Part shown: one piece after another, positions 47,248 through 58,199 of the stretch
Numbering within the stretch: position 1 is the stretch's first letter
How the letters are laid out: each line of letters starts with the position of its first letter
Source of the DNA: Ariolimax columbianus
Taxonomy: Eukaryota; Mollusca; Gastropoda; Stylommatophora; Arionidae
Reading direction: 5' to 3'
Length of the DNA stretch: 64,000 nt
NCBI GenBank assembly: GCA_036924085.1
Contig: JAVGWX010000012.1
Coordinates: 6,906,478 to 6,970,477 of the forward strand
Translations under genes and position numbers: made by a program
Notes under the pieces: model-generated
Seen by the model: only the letters and a program-made list of their open reading frames with translations
What the model was told of the DNA's origin: nothing
Databases searched by the model: none

Positions 47248-47370
47248 GCTCAGGTGAATCACACTGACTAAGACCCCACCTTAAGTCACTGTCAGGTGAA
47301 TCACACTGACTTAGACCAAACCTCGAGTCAGTGAATCACAATGACTTAGACTACACCTCACGCCATGGTC
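47248..47370. repeat. short diverged repeat, about 3 units
   Basis: CAGGTGAATCACACTGACT occurs at about 47250 and 47291, with a diverged GTGAATCACAATGACTTAGA at about 47331. The units are followed by CTTAGACCAAACCTC-like sequence at 40-50-bp spacing. Confidence 0.7.
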
Positions 47371-47661
47371 AGGTCAGACAAACTGCCCAAAACTCCCAGC
47401 TCATGTCCGGGTCAGATGAGACCAGCTGGTTTATAACAACACCCCATATCCTTGTCGTGCTTAATGAAGCTGGTTGCCTCAATGCAGGTGAGGATTAGCG
47501 CTGCCATCCCTATTGTCATAAGCCTACTGAGATATTTTGCATTGCACTACAGCTAGAGTTGCCCAGGTCGAAGATTACTAGTTCCCCTAAGGATAAGAAA
47601 GTATCCACTGCAATCTACTATTGGTGAACCACCGTCAAGCGTCAAGCACACCACTAGGAAC

Positions 47662-47795
47662 CACATGAACAACAACAATAACCACCCCAACGACTACCAC
47701 AATAATTACCACAACAACCATAAGACCTATAATAACCATAACAACAACCACAAAGCCACCACAAAAATCACAAGAGCTCAACAGCAACAACAACA
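47662..47795. repeat. AAC/ACC-rich low-complexity DNA
   Basis: Runs of ACAACAACAATAACC-type triplets adjoin the 3' tail of the LINE at 47795 onward, possibly an overgrown tail microsatellite. Confidence 0.75.
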
Positions 47796-48611
47796 CAATA
47801 ATAATAATTGTCCATCGCAGAAAAAGATGGTTACAACATTAGACACTCCGATGTGGCCGCTTGTGATTGTACAGTTCGATCCGTGTGCAAAAATACAGCT
47901 CGGCGGACGCGCGTGAACACAATTTATAATTAGAATGTCTTGCATCCTGTCCTTTCGTGCAGCCCACTTTTTCTGCGCCGCAGTCTTGGCTCTCTCCTCA
48001 CTGATGTGAGCACTCCTTGTGATGGAAGTGTGCCAGGCTGAGCGATTCGGAGCGAGCAGCTCCCAGGAGACGACATTAATGAGGAACCTGTTCAGAGATG
48101 TTCTCAAACAGTCTTTGTATCGTTTCTTCTGTACCTCGCATGGCTGTTCTGAGCTCGCTGTACAACAGCCGGTTAGGCAGGTGTTCATCGGGCATATGAA
48201 CAACATTCATAATCCATCTGATATGTGCTTTCCATAGCAGCGTATGAATGCCTGCCAGCTTCGCCCTGCTAAGGACTCTATCCTGCCAGCTGATCTTCAA
48301 CAGTCTGCAGAGATAGATCACGCGCAGACGTTTAGAACCATTCTATAAACTGTCCATGTTTCGGAGCCATGTAGAAAGGTGGTTAGCACAACAGATATAC
48401 CCTAATCTTGTTGGCGAAACTGATTCTCTGCCTGTCCCAACATTTGCTAGTAGACTTCTAAAAGTAGAGTTTGCATTGACAATCTTGTTGTGGGCCTCGA
48501 AGTCGATATTTGCTGCTCTAGTGAGAGTCCTATCAAGGTAGGTACCGCTGTCACATGCTTGCAGTGGTGTTTGGTTCATGGTAGGACTTACCATGAGCAG
48601 GCAGAAACAAT

Positions 48612-49085
48612 AGTTAAGTTCTCTTTGTATTGATGGTGATATTAAAGTGAGTGCACTCAGATAATGACTTATTCTCTTTGTATTGATGGTGATGTCAAAG
48701 TAAGTGCACTCAGCTAATGACTCATTCTCTTTGTATTGATGGTGATATCAAAGTGAGTGCACTCAGCTAATGACTCGTTCTGTTTGTATTGATGGTGATA
48801 TCAAAGTGAGTGCACTCAGCTAATGACTCTTTCTCTTTGTATTGATGGTGATATCAAAGTGAGTGCACTCAGCTAATGACTCGTTCTTTTTGTATTGACG
48901 GTGATATCAAAGTGAGTGCACTCAGCTAATGACTCATTCTCTTTGTATTGATGGTGATATCAAAGTGAGTGCACTCAGCTAATGACACATTCTCTTTGTA
49001 TTGATGGTGATATCAAAGTAAGTGCACTCAGCTAATGACTCATTCTCTTTGTATTGATGGTGATATCAACACTCAGCTAATTACT
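48612..49085. repeat. 53-bp minisatellite inside LINE RT
   Basis: Nine units of exactly 53 bp; TGTATTGATGGTGATAT recurs at 48626, 48679, 48732, 48785, 48838, 48891 and onward. Minus-strand reading of each unit gives HFDITINTK, the equivalent of FGLTINAKKTE in the intact LINE. The array lies between FADD and the thumb, the position that motif holds in the protein. Confidence 0.95.
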
Positions 49086-49449
49086 CAGTCATAGTGTTCT
49101 GCATGTCCTCTTCTAAACAAGTGTTAATGACGCAGTCATCAGCAAATTAGTGATTTAAGATGGCTGCTTCTTTCACTTTTGGGAAGCACCGTGAGCGGCC
49201 ACAGGCTGAAAAGCTATTTATCCGCTATGTATCTCATATTTACACCAGTGGCACAGCTACGGCTAACTTTAGAAATCATGATAGCATTTACCATAGTAAA
49301 GAACCCAGTTTGACTTCGTTGATGGGTGGAAAACCTGCAGACAGTTCACCATCATTCAGTACAGAAATCGACACGCCATTATAAAACTGACGGACAACTG
49401 TGATTAATTTTCGGTGCAGCTGAATTTCGCCATGATTTTTCAAAGTTTG

Positions 49450-49764
49450 TCTCTGTTGACGGTGTCATATGTCGTGGTTTGGTCAACACAAGTCGGTTAC
49501 AAAAAAAGACCATCTCTGTTGACAGTGTCATATCCCGTGCTTTGGTCAACACAAGTCGGTTACAAAAAAATACCATCTCTGTTGACAGTGTCAAATGCCG
49601 TGGTTTGGTTAACACAAGTCGGTTACAAATAAAGTCCATCTCTGTGGATGGTGCCAAATGCCTTGGTTTGGTCAAAACAAGTCGGTTACAAATAAAGTCC
49701 ATCTCTGTTGACAGTGTCATATCCCGTGGTTGGGTCAACACAAGCCGTTCACAAATCACGACGA
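49450..49764. repeat. 63-bp minisatellite inside LINE RT motif A
   Basis: Five units of exactly 63 bp; TCTCTGTTGACAGTGTCAT recurs at 49450, 49513, 49576, 49639 and 49702. Minus-strand reading gives the motif A block, e.g. VDPTTGYDTVNRDG compared with IDLTKAFDTVNRGG. The flanking LINE sequence continues correctly on both sides (LQFLGECKKHRRDL before, KIMAKFSCTE after). The minus-strand 126-codon frame is an artefact of the multiple-of-3 unit in another frame. Confidence 0.95.
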
Positions 49765-50138
49765 TGTTTTTTGCACTCCCCCAGGAATTGAAGCGATGCA
49801 GATCTCACGTCAACCGTCCAGCGACTAACTTGGAAACCCCACTGACTCTCTGTGAGTATCTCCTGCTGAGATCAGTTAATAAGCAGTTGAGCAAGGCCAG
49901 AGCCAGAATCTTTCCAGCGATTGACACGAGCTAGATTGCCCTTTGATTATTACAAGATTAGCAGTTGCCCTTGTGTTTATACATACGGACAATTGTGTCA
50001 TCGCTCAATTCCCATGACATGTCACATGTGACCAAAATTGAGTGAATGAGGTCTGTTTGTAAACCTCACCTTGAATGTCATTTGAGCCTGGGGCCTTGCC
50101 GCTAGACATTAGGATGATTGTTTTCTCGACCTCATGCG

Positions 50139-50342
50139 CTAAGCGGGGTGTTTAGCCTGTCGTTTGTAGCAGCTTGATGCTTACGTGCACTAAGCGGGGT
50201 GTTTAGCCTGTCGTTTGTAGCAGCTTGATGCTTACGTGCGCTAAGCGGGGTGTTTAGCCTGTCGTTTGTAGCAGCTTGATGCTTACGTGCGCTAAGCGGG
50301 GTGTTTAGCCTGTCGTTTGTAGCAGCTTGATGCCTACATGCC
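50139..50342. repeat. 51-bp minisatellite inside LINE, upstream of the RT core
   Basis: Four units of exactly 51 bp; CTAAGCGGGGTGTTTAGCC recurs at 50139, 50190, 50241 and 50292, almost identical. Minus-strand reading is in frame: ATNDRLNTPLSA, leading into HEVEKTIILMSSGKAPG, where related LINEs have DxLDxPPSxEEVxKAI. Confidence 0.93.
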
Positions 50343-50360
50343 TTGGCTAGTTAGTTTATG

Positions 50361-50525
50361 CTGAACCATAGCAGCTACCACAACACCAATAACAACAACA
50401 GTGACCCCACAACAACATACTCAACAAAATTCGCTGTATTTAGCATTACGCTACTGTAAGATAACATCATAAAAAAAGAGATTTCTGTCAGAAATGAAGT
50501 GCTAAAGTCGCCATTGTGACAGCGC
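50361..50525. other. AAC-rich spacer
   Basis: CAACACCAATAACAACAACAG-like triplets at about 50378-50420, then AT-rich DNA. No gene. Confidence 0.5.
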
Positions 50526-50690
50526 TGCTTCATAAGATAGGATGGCCAGTTCACTTTCTCTTTGTCTTGTTTATATCTCAGCAGCACGCCGTGTATCAAT
50601 TTACAACTGGGTGAACTATACAGTGTCGATAATGGGAGCTGAATTTGATGGCAGAAGCGACATTTCTTCCAGTGTGTAACTCTGCGACTC
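50526..50690 (-). mobile_element. SINE family 2 body remnant
   Basis: ATAGGATGGCCAGTTCACTT, then GTATCAATTTACAACTGGGT and CGATAATGGGAGCTGAATTT align in order with 29083-29175 (ATAGGGTTGCCAGTTCCCTT, GTATCCATTTACAGCTGGAT, CGGTGATGGGGGTTGGACCC). The tRNA-like head is decayed. Confidence 0.6.
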
Positions 50691-50744
50691 TTTGTAACAA
50701 TAAACAACAAACCCCATACATATACACCCTGAAAGTAGCCGTAT

Positions 50745-51075
50745 CGAGATGTGGCACGAATTGGTGCAGGCCTCAGAGATGGAACTTCGGGAGGAACCTG
50801 CTTCTTGACATCATCTACCATACACAACATGGAAGTCGCTGAACAGACTCCGAACTGGTGCATCACGGCGCAAGAGGGATATGAAGCGATGAGGATACAC
50901 AGATGTGATTGCGGCGCAATACATGACCCAGACCACCTGATGACCTGCCCCAACTTCCAGGAAACATTCAATAGGCGCGACATGCTGGAGGCAAATGACA
51001 GGGTAATCCATGTCGCTGAATACTGAATGTATGCTGTATAACGTGGAGCTTGGACACGGAAAGTAAGTATTGCAA
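50745..51075 (+). pseudogene. LINE C-terminal end, CxCG...HLxTCP type, copy 1
   Basis: The translation contains HRCDCGAIHDPDHLMTCPNF and then RRDMLEANDRVIHVAEY-stop. The Cys-x-Cys, His-x3-Cys pattern followed by a short helical tail is a known C-terminal signature in several non-LTR families. The 3' noncoding end TTGGACACGGAAAGTAAGTA matches ATGGACACAGGAAGTAAGTA at 59443-59462 next to copy 2. The upstream RT is not recognisable. Clade not assigned. Confidence 0.65.
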
Positions 51076-51536
51076 TGTACAATTAGAAAAGACAATTTAT
51101 GGCGAACCCGGGTTGCCATACACCTAACTGCTGGCAATTATCACATATGAACGTCCATGTATATAGCGTCACGCTTACTGTAACGTTCTAATTACCTCGT
51201 CCTCATATTTTTGTATGTGTCATTCGATACCCAGAATAACTCGTGGGTTGTTCCGTCCTTTTTCGTGAATCCCGTGTTCGGTAGAACCACTTTTCTCTCA
51301 ATCATTCTATTTTCTTAAAACCCATTGAAATAAATTGAAGGACTCATGAACCCATGCATACCAAATATTATATGTCGGGTCAAAGTGGGCTCAGTATTTA
51401 TTGTTATATAAACTATTTCATTTGATTTATTGCCGATCTCTTGTAGAATAGCCGGAGACATTTCCCCGAGCTGTCGTGATACTGCTGGAACACTGGTTAA
51501 GAAATAATGTTCAAGTGCAGTGGAGTCTTCGACCTT
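51076..51536. other. unassigned AT-rich DNA
   Basis: No supported feature. Confidence 0.4.
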
Positions 51537-52170
51537 TTCTGTCTATGCACCCTTTCTATCAGCTGACATACATGTCATTTCACCCTTTCCACCAGCTGTC
51601 ATAATGTCATTTCACCCTTTCCATCAGCTGACATAAATGTCATTTTACCCTTTCCACCAGCTGTCATAATGTCACTTCACCCTTTCCATCAGCTGACATA
51701 ACTGTCATTTCACTCTTTCTACCAGCTGTCATAATGTCATTTCACCCTTTCCATCAGCTGACATAAATGTCATTTCACCCTTTCCACCAGCTGTCATAAT
51801 GTCATTTCACCCTTTCCATCAGCTGACATAACTATCATTTCACTCTTTCTATCAGCTGTCATATTGTCATTTCACTCTTTCTATCAGCTGTCATATTGTC
51901 ATTTCACTCTTTCTATCAGCTGTCATATTGTCATTTCACTCTTTCTATCAGCTGTCATAATGTCATTTCACTCTTTCTATCAGCTGTCATATTGTCATTT
52001 CACTCTTTCTATCAGCTGTCATAATGTCATTTCCCTCTTTCTATCAGCTGACATAATGTCATTTCACCCTCTCCACCAGCTGACATACATGTCATTTCAC
52101 CCTTTCCACCAGCTGTCATAATGTTATTTCTCCTTTTCCATCAGCTGTCATAATGTCATTTCACCCTTTC
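51537..52170. repeat. 32-bp minisatellite
   Basis: About 20 units with the core TCATTTCACCCTTTCCATCA and GCTGTCATA or GCTGACATA. A homogeneous middle block (51835-52040) uses CACTCTTTCTATCAGCTGTC and contains the most recent copies. Confidence 0.94.
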
Positions 52171-52498
52171 CAAGATTGTCTGACCTCAAAGGTATTGTCT
52201 AAATGATGTGCATATACTAATAAAAATCGTGCATTTTATCTATAGTAATACATATACATTTAATAGAATAATTGTTAGAGTTTTACCTATTATGAAACTG
52301 ACTAGCAATAGAAAATGTGAATTGATTTACAAACTGGAATCAAAGTTGCTTATTTTAAATTCATAATTAATTGCTTAACAGGCTAGACTGAAGCACAATC
52401 AACACCCCGACCCTGTTCCGAGATTGTAACATTCCCATAACGGAGACTTTCCCACTGATTGACGACACATGTTCTACATCTGTCTCCATGACAACAAC
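52171..52498. other. unassigned AT-rich DNA
   Basis: No supported feature. Confidence 0.4.
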
Positions 52499-52499
52499 G

Positions 52500-52504
52500 T
52501 GTGT

Positions 52505-52544
<40 letters not shown>

Positions 52545-52590
52545 TACGTGCGTCCGTCCGTCCGTATGTGTCTGTGTGTTTGTGTGTGTG
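52500..52590. repeat. (GT)n and (CGTC)n microsatellite
   Basis: TGTGTGTG run followed by TACGTACGTGCGTCCGTCCG. Minus-strand Thr/His-rich frames through it are artefacts. Confidence 0.95.
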
Positions 52591-52984
52591 AAACACATAT
52601 ACGATAATAGGACCCTTTCATATTCAGAGAACGCGTATGAGACGACCAACAGTGCGCCTTAACACCTTTATAGGGGAACTGAGTCTGCTAATTCAGTCAG
52701 GCACATAATACTGACCAGGATGTTGCGTCACGGTCAACACACTGACCAAGACCACAGTCTCTCTTCCAAGCAGTTCCCTGGAAACAGGCTGTTTTCAAGG
52801 CCGACTGGCTGACGAGATGTGGAGCCATGTGATCCCCGTAGTAGTGAGCACCACGCAGATGAAGCCAAGCATCCTATTACAGACGTATGGTATATGCGGA
52901 GGCTTGCCTCTCCTCCCGCTTGTATCAGTTCAGCAGACTCAACAAGTGACCATAATATCTATTAAATGAACCAATAAAAACAAA
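52591..52984. other. unassigned DNA with a dispersed-repeat trace
   Basis: 52765-52890 resembles 16825-16950: CCTGGAAACAGGCT, then GATCCCCGTAGTAGTGAGC. No coding remnant recognised. Confidence 0.45.
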
Positions 52985-52986
52985 AT

Positions 52987-53262
52987 CACTGACCATCTAA
53001 ATGTTCTCTGTTTGACTGGCCTGCGTCTGACCATCTGAATGTTCTCTGTTTGACTGGCCTGCGTCTGACCACCTGAATGTTCTCTGTTTGACTATCTTGC
53101 GTCTGACCATCTGAATGTTCTCTGTTTCATTGGCCTGCGTCTGGTCTTCTGAATGATCTCTGTTTGACTGGCCTGCGTCTGACCATCTGAATGTTCTCTG
53201 TTCGACTGGCCGGGTTCTGACCATCTGAATGTTCTCTGTTTGACTGGACTGCGTATATCTTC
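52987..53262. repeat. 38-bp minisatellite
   Basis: About seven units with the core CTGACCATCTGAATGTTCTC and TGTTTGACTGGCCTGCGT. Confidence 0.94.
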
Positions 53263-54100
53263 TAGGATCGGCTCAGTGCTCTAGACTTAACATGATTTTC
53301 TTTGATGTAAATAGCGGCATGTGCAAGACCCATGAGTTGCAGAGTCCTCTACCAAGGAGATGTCCTTCTATCAATTGATCTATTTCTTATTGTTCGTGTG
53401 ATCCCATCGATCGTTCTTATTATTTCTATCTTCTAGTTTTCTGTGTATAATGATTGTGGAACAGTTCCTGAGCTTACGAGTAGCGTCAAAGTGACCAACT
53501 CAACCCTCATTATCTACATGCTCCAGTCGACCCAGTTGCATATAGGTACACTTCAGTGAGTTATGGATGGATATGAAGCTAAGAAGTGTACTGTCCACGA
53601 AACCCTCATAAAAAGCTGAGGTATAGCATACCAAATTCTCTAACTTCATCACTGACAGCAATGTCAGCTTTGGGACTACTATTACATTTGATCTGTATTG
53701 TTCCTAGAGCTTATTTATAGAGCTGTTTATAGAGCTCTTTCTAGAGCTTTCTTCTGAATCTTTCTTTTTAAAGTTTTTGTTCAAACCCAGAAATCATTAC
53801 ATTCTCAGTAGGATTGTATTATATGTGTGAATGTGGAGTAGCAAACAACAACAACAACAACAAACGCACGGACTGTATGGTATTCTCCTTAGCAAATCCA
53901 TTCAACACCATGCGCAGTATGAGGATGCAACAAATACACGCCATGCGCTACCTGTGCAACTCTCTGCGTAATTCCTTGTTTACATTGTCTTCCACGAGTC
54001 CACTTCACCGTGTGTTTAATCTGCCTCTGCTTTACTAGCCCTGAGACCTCCACAACACAAACTGTTACCTGATGGTACCAGCTGTTTCATGAGCGTGTCC
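53263..54100. other. unassigned DNA
   Basis: Small repeats of TAGAGCTxTTTxTAGAGCT at about 53707-53750 and (AAC)6 at about 53845-53862. Frames here show no domain. Confidence 0.5.
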
Positions 54101-54103
54101 TTC

Positions 54104-54548
54104 AGCGCCTTCAGGTCAGGTCATGCCGTAATCGGTGAGGTCGTTGGGACACCCACAAAGATACGTCTATAACCCCATACCATCCCTCTTTGTCAGCGGC
54201 CACTGCCTTTGCCGACTCTGGTCTGAGAATGATCCATTCTTTGATATTGTCCTCCCACCTCCCTTTTTGAGACGATCTCTTCGTCGCCCGTCCTGTATTC
54301 TCCTTGCAGGATCGTATATGCAAGACCGTTTCGTTTCGACATGTGGCCGTAGGAAGCGATTTTCCATCATGTGACCATTGTCAAGAGGTCTTCAAAAGCC
54401 CCTATTGCTGTTGCTATTTTTTCTCATATTTCCTCATTTGTAACTCTGTCTTTGTATGTGATGTTAAGAAGTCTTTGGAAACATTTCATCTCCAAGAATT
54501 GTAACCTCAGTTGCAGGCCAGCTGTAATTGTCCATGTCTCAGTTTCAG
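54104..54548 (-). pseudogene. LINE C-terminal fragment, RPxRLRD type, copy A
   Basis: Minus-strand pieces in order are TETWTITAGLQLRLQFLEMK, CFQRLLNITYKDRVTNEEI, AIGAFEDLLTMVT, IQDGRRR, RWEDNIKEW and SLWVSQRPHRLRHDLT. The order matches copy B directly upstream. Stops and frameshifts are present. Confidence 0.8.
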
Positions 54549-55230
54549 TTCATCTCGTAACCCATCAGGTCGTTGGGGCACACATAAAGACATGAAAATC
54601 CCACGCCAGCTCTCTCTGTCTGTCGCCGCCTGACGTATCTCACCGGGACGAAGGCCTGACCACTCAGCGATGTTGTCCACCCATCTCTTCCTTGGACGTC
54701 CTCGCCCTCTCTGTCCCGGTACGGATCCAAAGAGTATCGTGTTGGGAATTCCGTTGGACCTCGCGACGTGCCCGCACCAGGCCATCTTTCGTCTTTTGAT
54801 AGTTGTGAACAGATCTTCAAAAGGACCAATAGCGTCTTCAACTCTCTGACGGATGTCTACGTTCGTGACACGATCCTTATATGTAACATTTAGGAGTTTT
54901 CTATAGCACCGCATTTCCATGTTTCACAAACATATATTGACATTACCAGTGTACGCATTAATCTGATCTTCGTGCATATGGCTAACCGTTTCTCATGCCA
55001 GATTTTGTTAAGCTGTGCAAGCGTCGCTATTGTCTGTGCTATTCTGGCCAACGCCCCACATTTTGATCCTTCATCACTGACAATCGAACCCAGATATTAA
55101 AAACTGTCGACCACTTCGAATTTCTGGCCATTAGCGCCATCCCTTCACGTAATGTTCCACTGATATCTAGCTGTTTCTTTCCAACAGTTCCACATTAGTG
55201 ATCTTACTATACCATTTTAGTTCTTCTTGT
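54549..55230 (-). pseudogene. LINE thumb to C-terminus, RPxGLRD type, copy B
   Basis: The best-preserved part, 54507-54920, reads MEMRCYRKLLNVTYKDRVTN, then RKMAWCGHVARSNG, GQRGRGRPRKRWVDNIAEWS and LCVPQRPDGLRDE. Upstream on the minus strand is FEVVDSF-stop-YLGSIVSDEGSK and IRLMRTLVMSIYVCETW, the thumb region. RT catalytic blocks are missing, so it is 5'-truncated or eroded. It lies head to tail with copy A in the same orientation and abuts it within a few bases. Confidence 0.8.
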
Positions 55231-55640
55231 ACGATTACAGAACACAGGCAATTGCTATGACGTCATCGTAATTGCACTATTACGGTTACTGGGACGTCAT
55301 GATTGGGCCCAACCATTCGCACTGACACGATAATGAGGTCATCTGGAAAAGCAGACAAGGAGCCAGGATGGCACTTGTAACACTATCAACTTTATATTGT
55401 CAATCATTCCTAGGAAGCAATTTGTGAACACGGCAATCATTTATGTGACAATCATTGTGCATTCACTTTCAGACATGGACAAATAATTTAAAACTATCAT
55501 AAAAATTAGAAGTTAAAAAAAAAAGAAGAAAGAACATTTGAAATTAAGAAGAAAACATACAAATTGTAACCCAAAAGGAAAGAAATTGAATCAAGGACAC
55601 AAAAATCACAACTTAAACTTGCACTTGTTAAAAAAACATC
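55231..55640. other. unassigned AT-rich DNA
   Basis: A-rich from 55480; no recognised feature before the 52-bp array. Confidence 0.4.
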
Positions 55641-57008
55641 TGAAAGTTAGCAAAAACCAGAACAATTACACGGAGACAGAGAGAAGGACATCTGAAAGCA
55701 GGCAAAAACCAGAACAATTACACGGAGGCAGAGAGAAGGACATCTGAAAGCAGGCAAAAACCAGAACAATTACACGGAGACAGAGAGAAGGACATCTGAA
55801 AGCAGGCAAAAACTAGAACAATTACACGGAGACAGAGAGAAGGACATCTGAAAGCAGGCAAAAACTAGAACAATTACACGGAGACAGAGAGAAGGACATC
55901 TGAAAGCAGGCAAAAACCAGAACAATTACACGGAGACAGAGAGAAGGACATCTGAAAGCAGGCAAAAACTAGAACAATTACACGGAGACAGAGAGAAGGA
56001 CATCTGAAAGCAGGCAAAAACTAGAACAATTACACGGAGACAGAGAGAAGGACATCTGAAAGCAGGCAAAAACTAGAACAATTACACGGAGACAGAGAGA
56101 AGGACATCTGAAAGCAGGCAAAAACCAGAACAATTACACGGAGGCAGAGAGAAGGACATCTGAAAGCAGGCAAAAACCAGAACAATTACACGGAGACAGA
56201 GAGAAGGACATCTGAAAGCAGGCAAAAACCAGAACAATTACAGGGAGGCAGAGAGAAGGACATCTGAAAGCAGGCAAAAACCAGAACAATTACACGGAGA
56301 CAGAGAGAAGGACATCTGAAAGCAGGCAAAAACTAGAACAATTACACGGAGACAGAGAGAAGGACATCTGAAAGCAGGCAAAAACTAGAACAATTACACG
56401 GAGACAGAGAGAAGGACATCTGAAAGCAGGCAAAAACCAGAACAATTACACGGAGACAGAGAGAAGGACATCTGAAAGCAGGCAAAAACCAGAACAATTA
56501 CAGGGAGGCAGAGAGAAGGACATCTGAAAGCAGGCAAAAACCAGAACAATTACAGGGAGGCAGAGAGAAGGACATCTGAAAGCAGGCAAAAACCAGAACA
56601 ATTACAGGGAGGCAGAGAGAAGGACATCTGAAAGCAGGCAAAAACCAGAACAATTACACGGAGACAGAGAGAAGGACATCTGAAAGCAGGCAAAAACCAG
56701 AACAATTACAGGGAGGCAGAGAGAAGGACATCTGAAAGCAGGCAAAAACCAGAACAATTACACGGAGACAGAGAGAAGGACATCTGAAAGCAGGCAAAAA
56801 CCAGAACAATTACAGGGAGGCAGAGAGAAGGACATCTGAAAGCAGGCAAAAACCAGAACAATTACACGGAGACAGAGAGAAGGACATCTGAAAGCAGGCA
56901 AAAACCAGAACAATTACACGGAGACAGAGAGAAGGACATCTGAAAGCAGGCAAAAACCAGAACAATTACACGGAGACAGAGAGAAGGACATCTGAAAGCA
57001 GGCAAAAA
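55641..57008. repeat. 52-bp minisatellite, about 26 units
   Basis: Highly homogeneous units with the core ACATCTGAAAGCAGGCAAAA and AGAACAATTACACGGAGACA. Only three sites vary: AACCAG/AACTAG, CACGG/CAGGG and AGACAG/AGGCAG, in combinations that suggest block copying. Plus strand purine content is very high. Confidence 0.96.
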
Positions 57009-57086
57009 TAAAACTGATTAGAATATGTGAAAGCAAACAAAAACAAGATCAACTATAACGAAGAAGAAAACATAACCCATGAAAGC

Positions 57087-57480
57087 AAGCGTAGGGGGTC
57101 GCTGTAACTGAGAGATAATGCTCTCGCTTCTCCAAAAAACGAACGACCAAAGGCTAGAAACTGTAGGTGGTTCAGGGGACGGCGTGGGTTAGTGGTTAAG
57201 TAACACGGCTCACAAGCCGAAGGTGCTGGGTTCGATCCTCATCACAGCACCGGCCGTTACCCCGGGGAAGCAAACACTTTGAAAATGCAGGAGGAAGCAG
57301 ACCGTTACATTAAAATGCATGCTGAAGTCAGATGCACTGGGCCGACAGGCCCAAAATAAATAATACAGTGCAGCGCACACCACCTTGGGGATACGAGAAA
57401 TAAGGCGCAACGCAAAAAAAAAAGGTAGGTGGTTCGAATCCCAAAAGTTCAAACACGGTCATCTTGGATGAAGTGTTTTT
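57087..57480 (+). mobile_element. outer tRNA-derived SINE, split by another SINE
   Basis: After removing 57174-57435, the sequence reads as a tRNA-like head: GTAACTGAGAGATAATGCTC, GCTTCTCC and then GGTGGTTCGAATCCC (B box). A body starting AAAAGTTCAAACACGGTCAT follows. The inserted SINE landed within a few bases of the B box. The 3' end of the outer element is not defined. Confidence 0.7.
57174..57424 (+). mobile_element. tRNA-derived SINE, family 1 copy 1
   Basis: A 251-bp insertion with an 11-bp target duplication GTAGGTGGTTC at 57163-57173 and 57425-57435. Its head has GGGTTAGTGGTTAAG (A box) and GGTTCGATCCT (B box, 57229-57239), then GGCCGTTACCCCGGGGAAGC. The body ends CGCAACGC plus A10. 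It aligns along its whole length with the minus-strand copy at 58200-58450. Confidence 0.92.
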
Positions 57481-57849
57481 AATATAGTTGTACACATCTG
57501 TTTTGGTGAGATGTAATGTGCATTTCCATCCTCGTTATCTAATGTCCTTAAACTGAAAGTCGGGTATCTTTTTCCGGTGTAACAGTTACAGCCCGAGCAT
57601 AAGCGTTTAGAGCAGGGGTGATGTGGTCGGCGACTCTGAGAGCAAAGGTACCCGAATGAGTGCCAAGGTCAATGACCGTCTCGATACTAAGTCAACAAAG
57701 GAAAACGGGGTTGGGGGAAGGAATGTGTCTAGACAGGTAAGAGACTAGCTGCTGACCACTGGCGTTCCGATTTGGGTAGTGTGGGATGAGCGACAGACAT
57801 ACGTCATCCCCCAGATATTCCATTGGATAGCTCTGAAACTGCTAGAGAC

Positions 57850-57856
57850 TATATAA
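57850..57856 (+). promoter_or_regulatory. TATA box in solo LTR copy B
   Basis: TATATAA, conserved in position and context with 15566-15572. Confidence 0.7.
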
Positions 57857-58199
57857 TGCTAGACAAAGTTTAACTCAACAGAGAGCGAGAGAGAGACATA
57901 ATTTAGCTAGGAGTCTATTTATCTCATCGACTTAATAGAAGAGTGATTGATAGGCTGTTTTTACGAATGTGTAAGAACAGGGTCGCTGAACCAGCATATG
58001 CCTTTGAGTCTTGGCCAGTCGCTCTATAAGGTGTGTGTTGGGCGCCTTGTGTCTAAGAGAGATCTAGATGTGTGTGGTGTGTGGACACCGAGGAAACGAT
58101 GTATGTTCCAGAGCGTGGGTATACGCAGATTGATTGAATGTGTGATTATATGTGAGTATACGTTGAATATATTGAATGTGTTATGTCCTGAGGGGATCT

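Larger units (their letters stand above)
47795..50360 (-). mobile_element. decayed zinc-finger LINE with three internal arrays
   Basis: On the minus strand the LINE order is preserved. It runs HEVEKTIILMSSGKAPGSND and EVYK (about 50115-50045), SIAGKILALALLN (about 49925), ILTESQWGFQVSRWTVDV, LQFLGECKKHRRDL (about 49790), VDPTTGYDTVNRDGL (motif A, about 49740) and KIMAKFSCTE. Then come RQFYNGVSISVLNDGE (about 49385), FADDCVINTC with FADD at 49135-49146, FDITINTKR, TYLDRTLTRAANIDFEAHN (about 48540), WQDRVLSRAKLAGIHTLLWK (about 48290), HMPDEHLPNRLLYSELR, KKRYKDCLRTSLNRF and a degenerate finger near 47860. Each block aligns with the intact LINE at 33898-35379. Three minisatellites interrupt the order without scrambling it. 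Confidence 0.85.

Noticed and set aside
49379..49759. 126-codon minus-strand frame with FICNRLVLTKPRHLTLSTEMD-type period
   Set aside because: It is a different frame of the 63-bp array. The LINE-compatible frame is the one reading GYDTVNRDG.
57186..57250. functional tRNA gene
   Set aside because: A and B boxes are present but the head is continuous with a SINE body and A-tail, is flanked by target duplications, and does not fold with a proper anticodon arm by eye.
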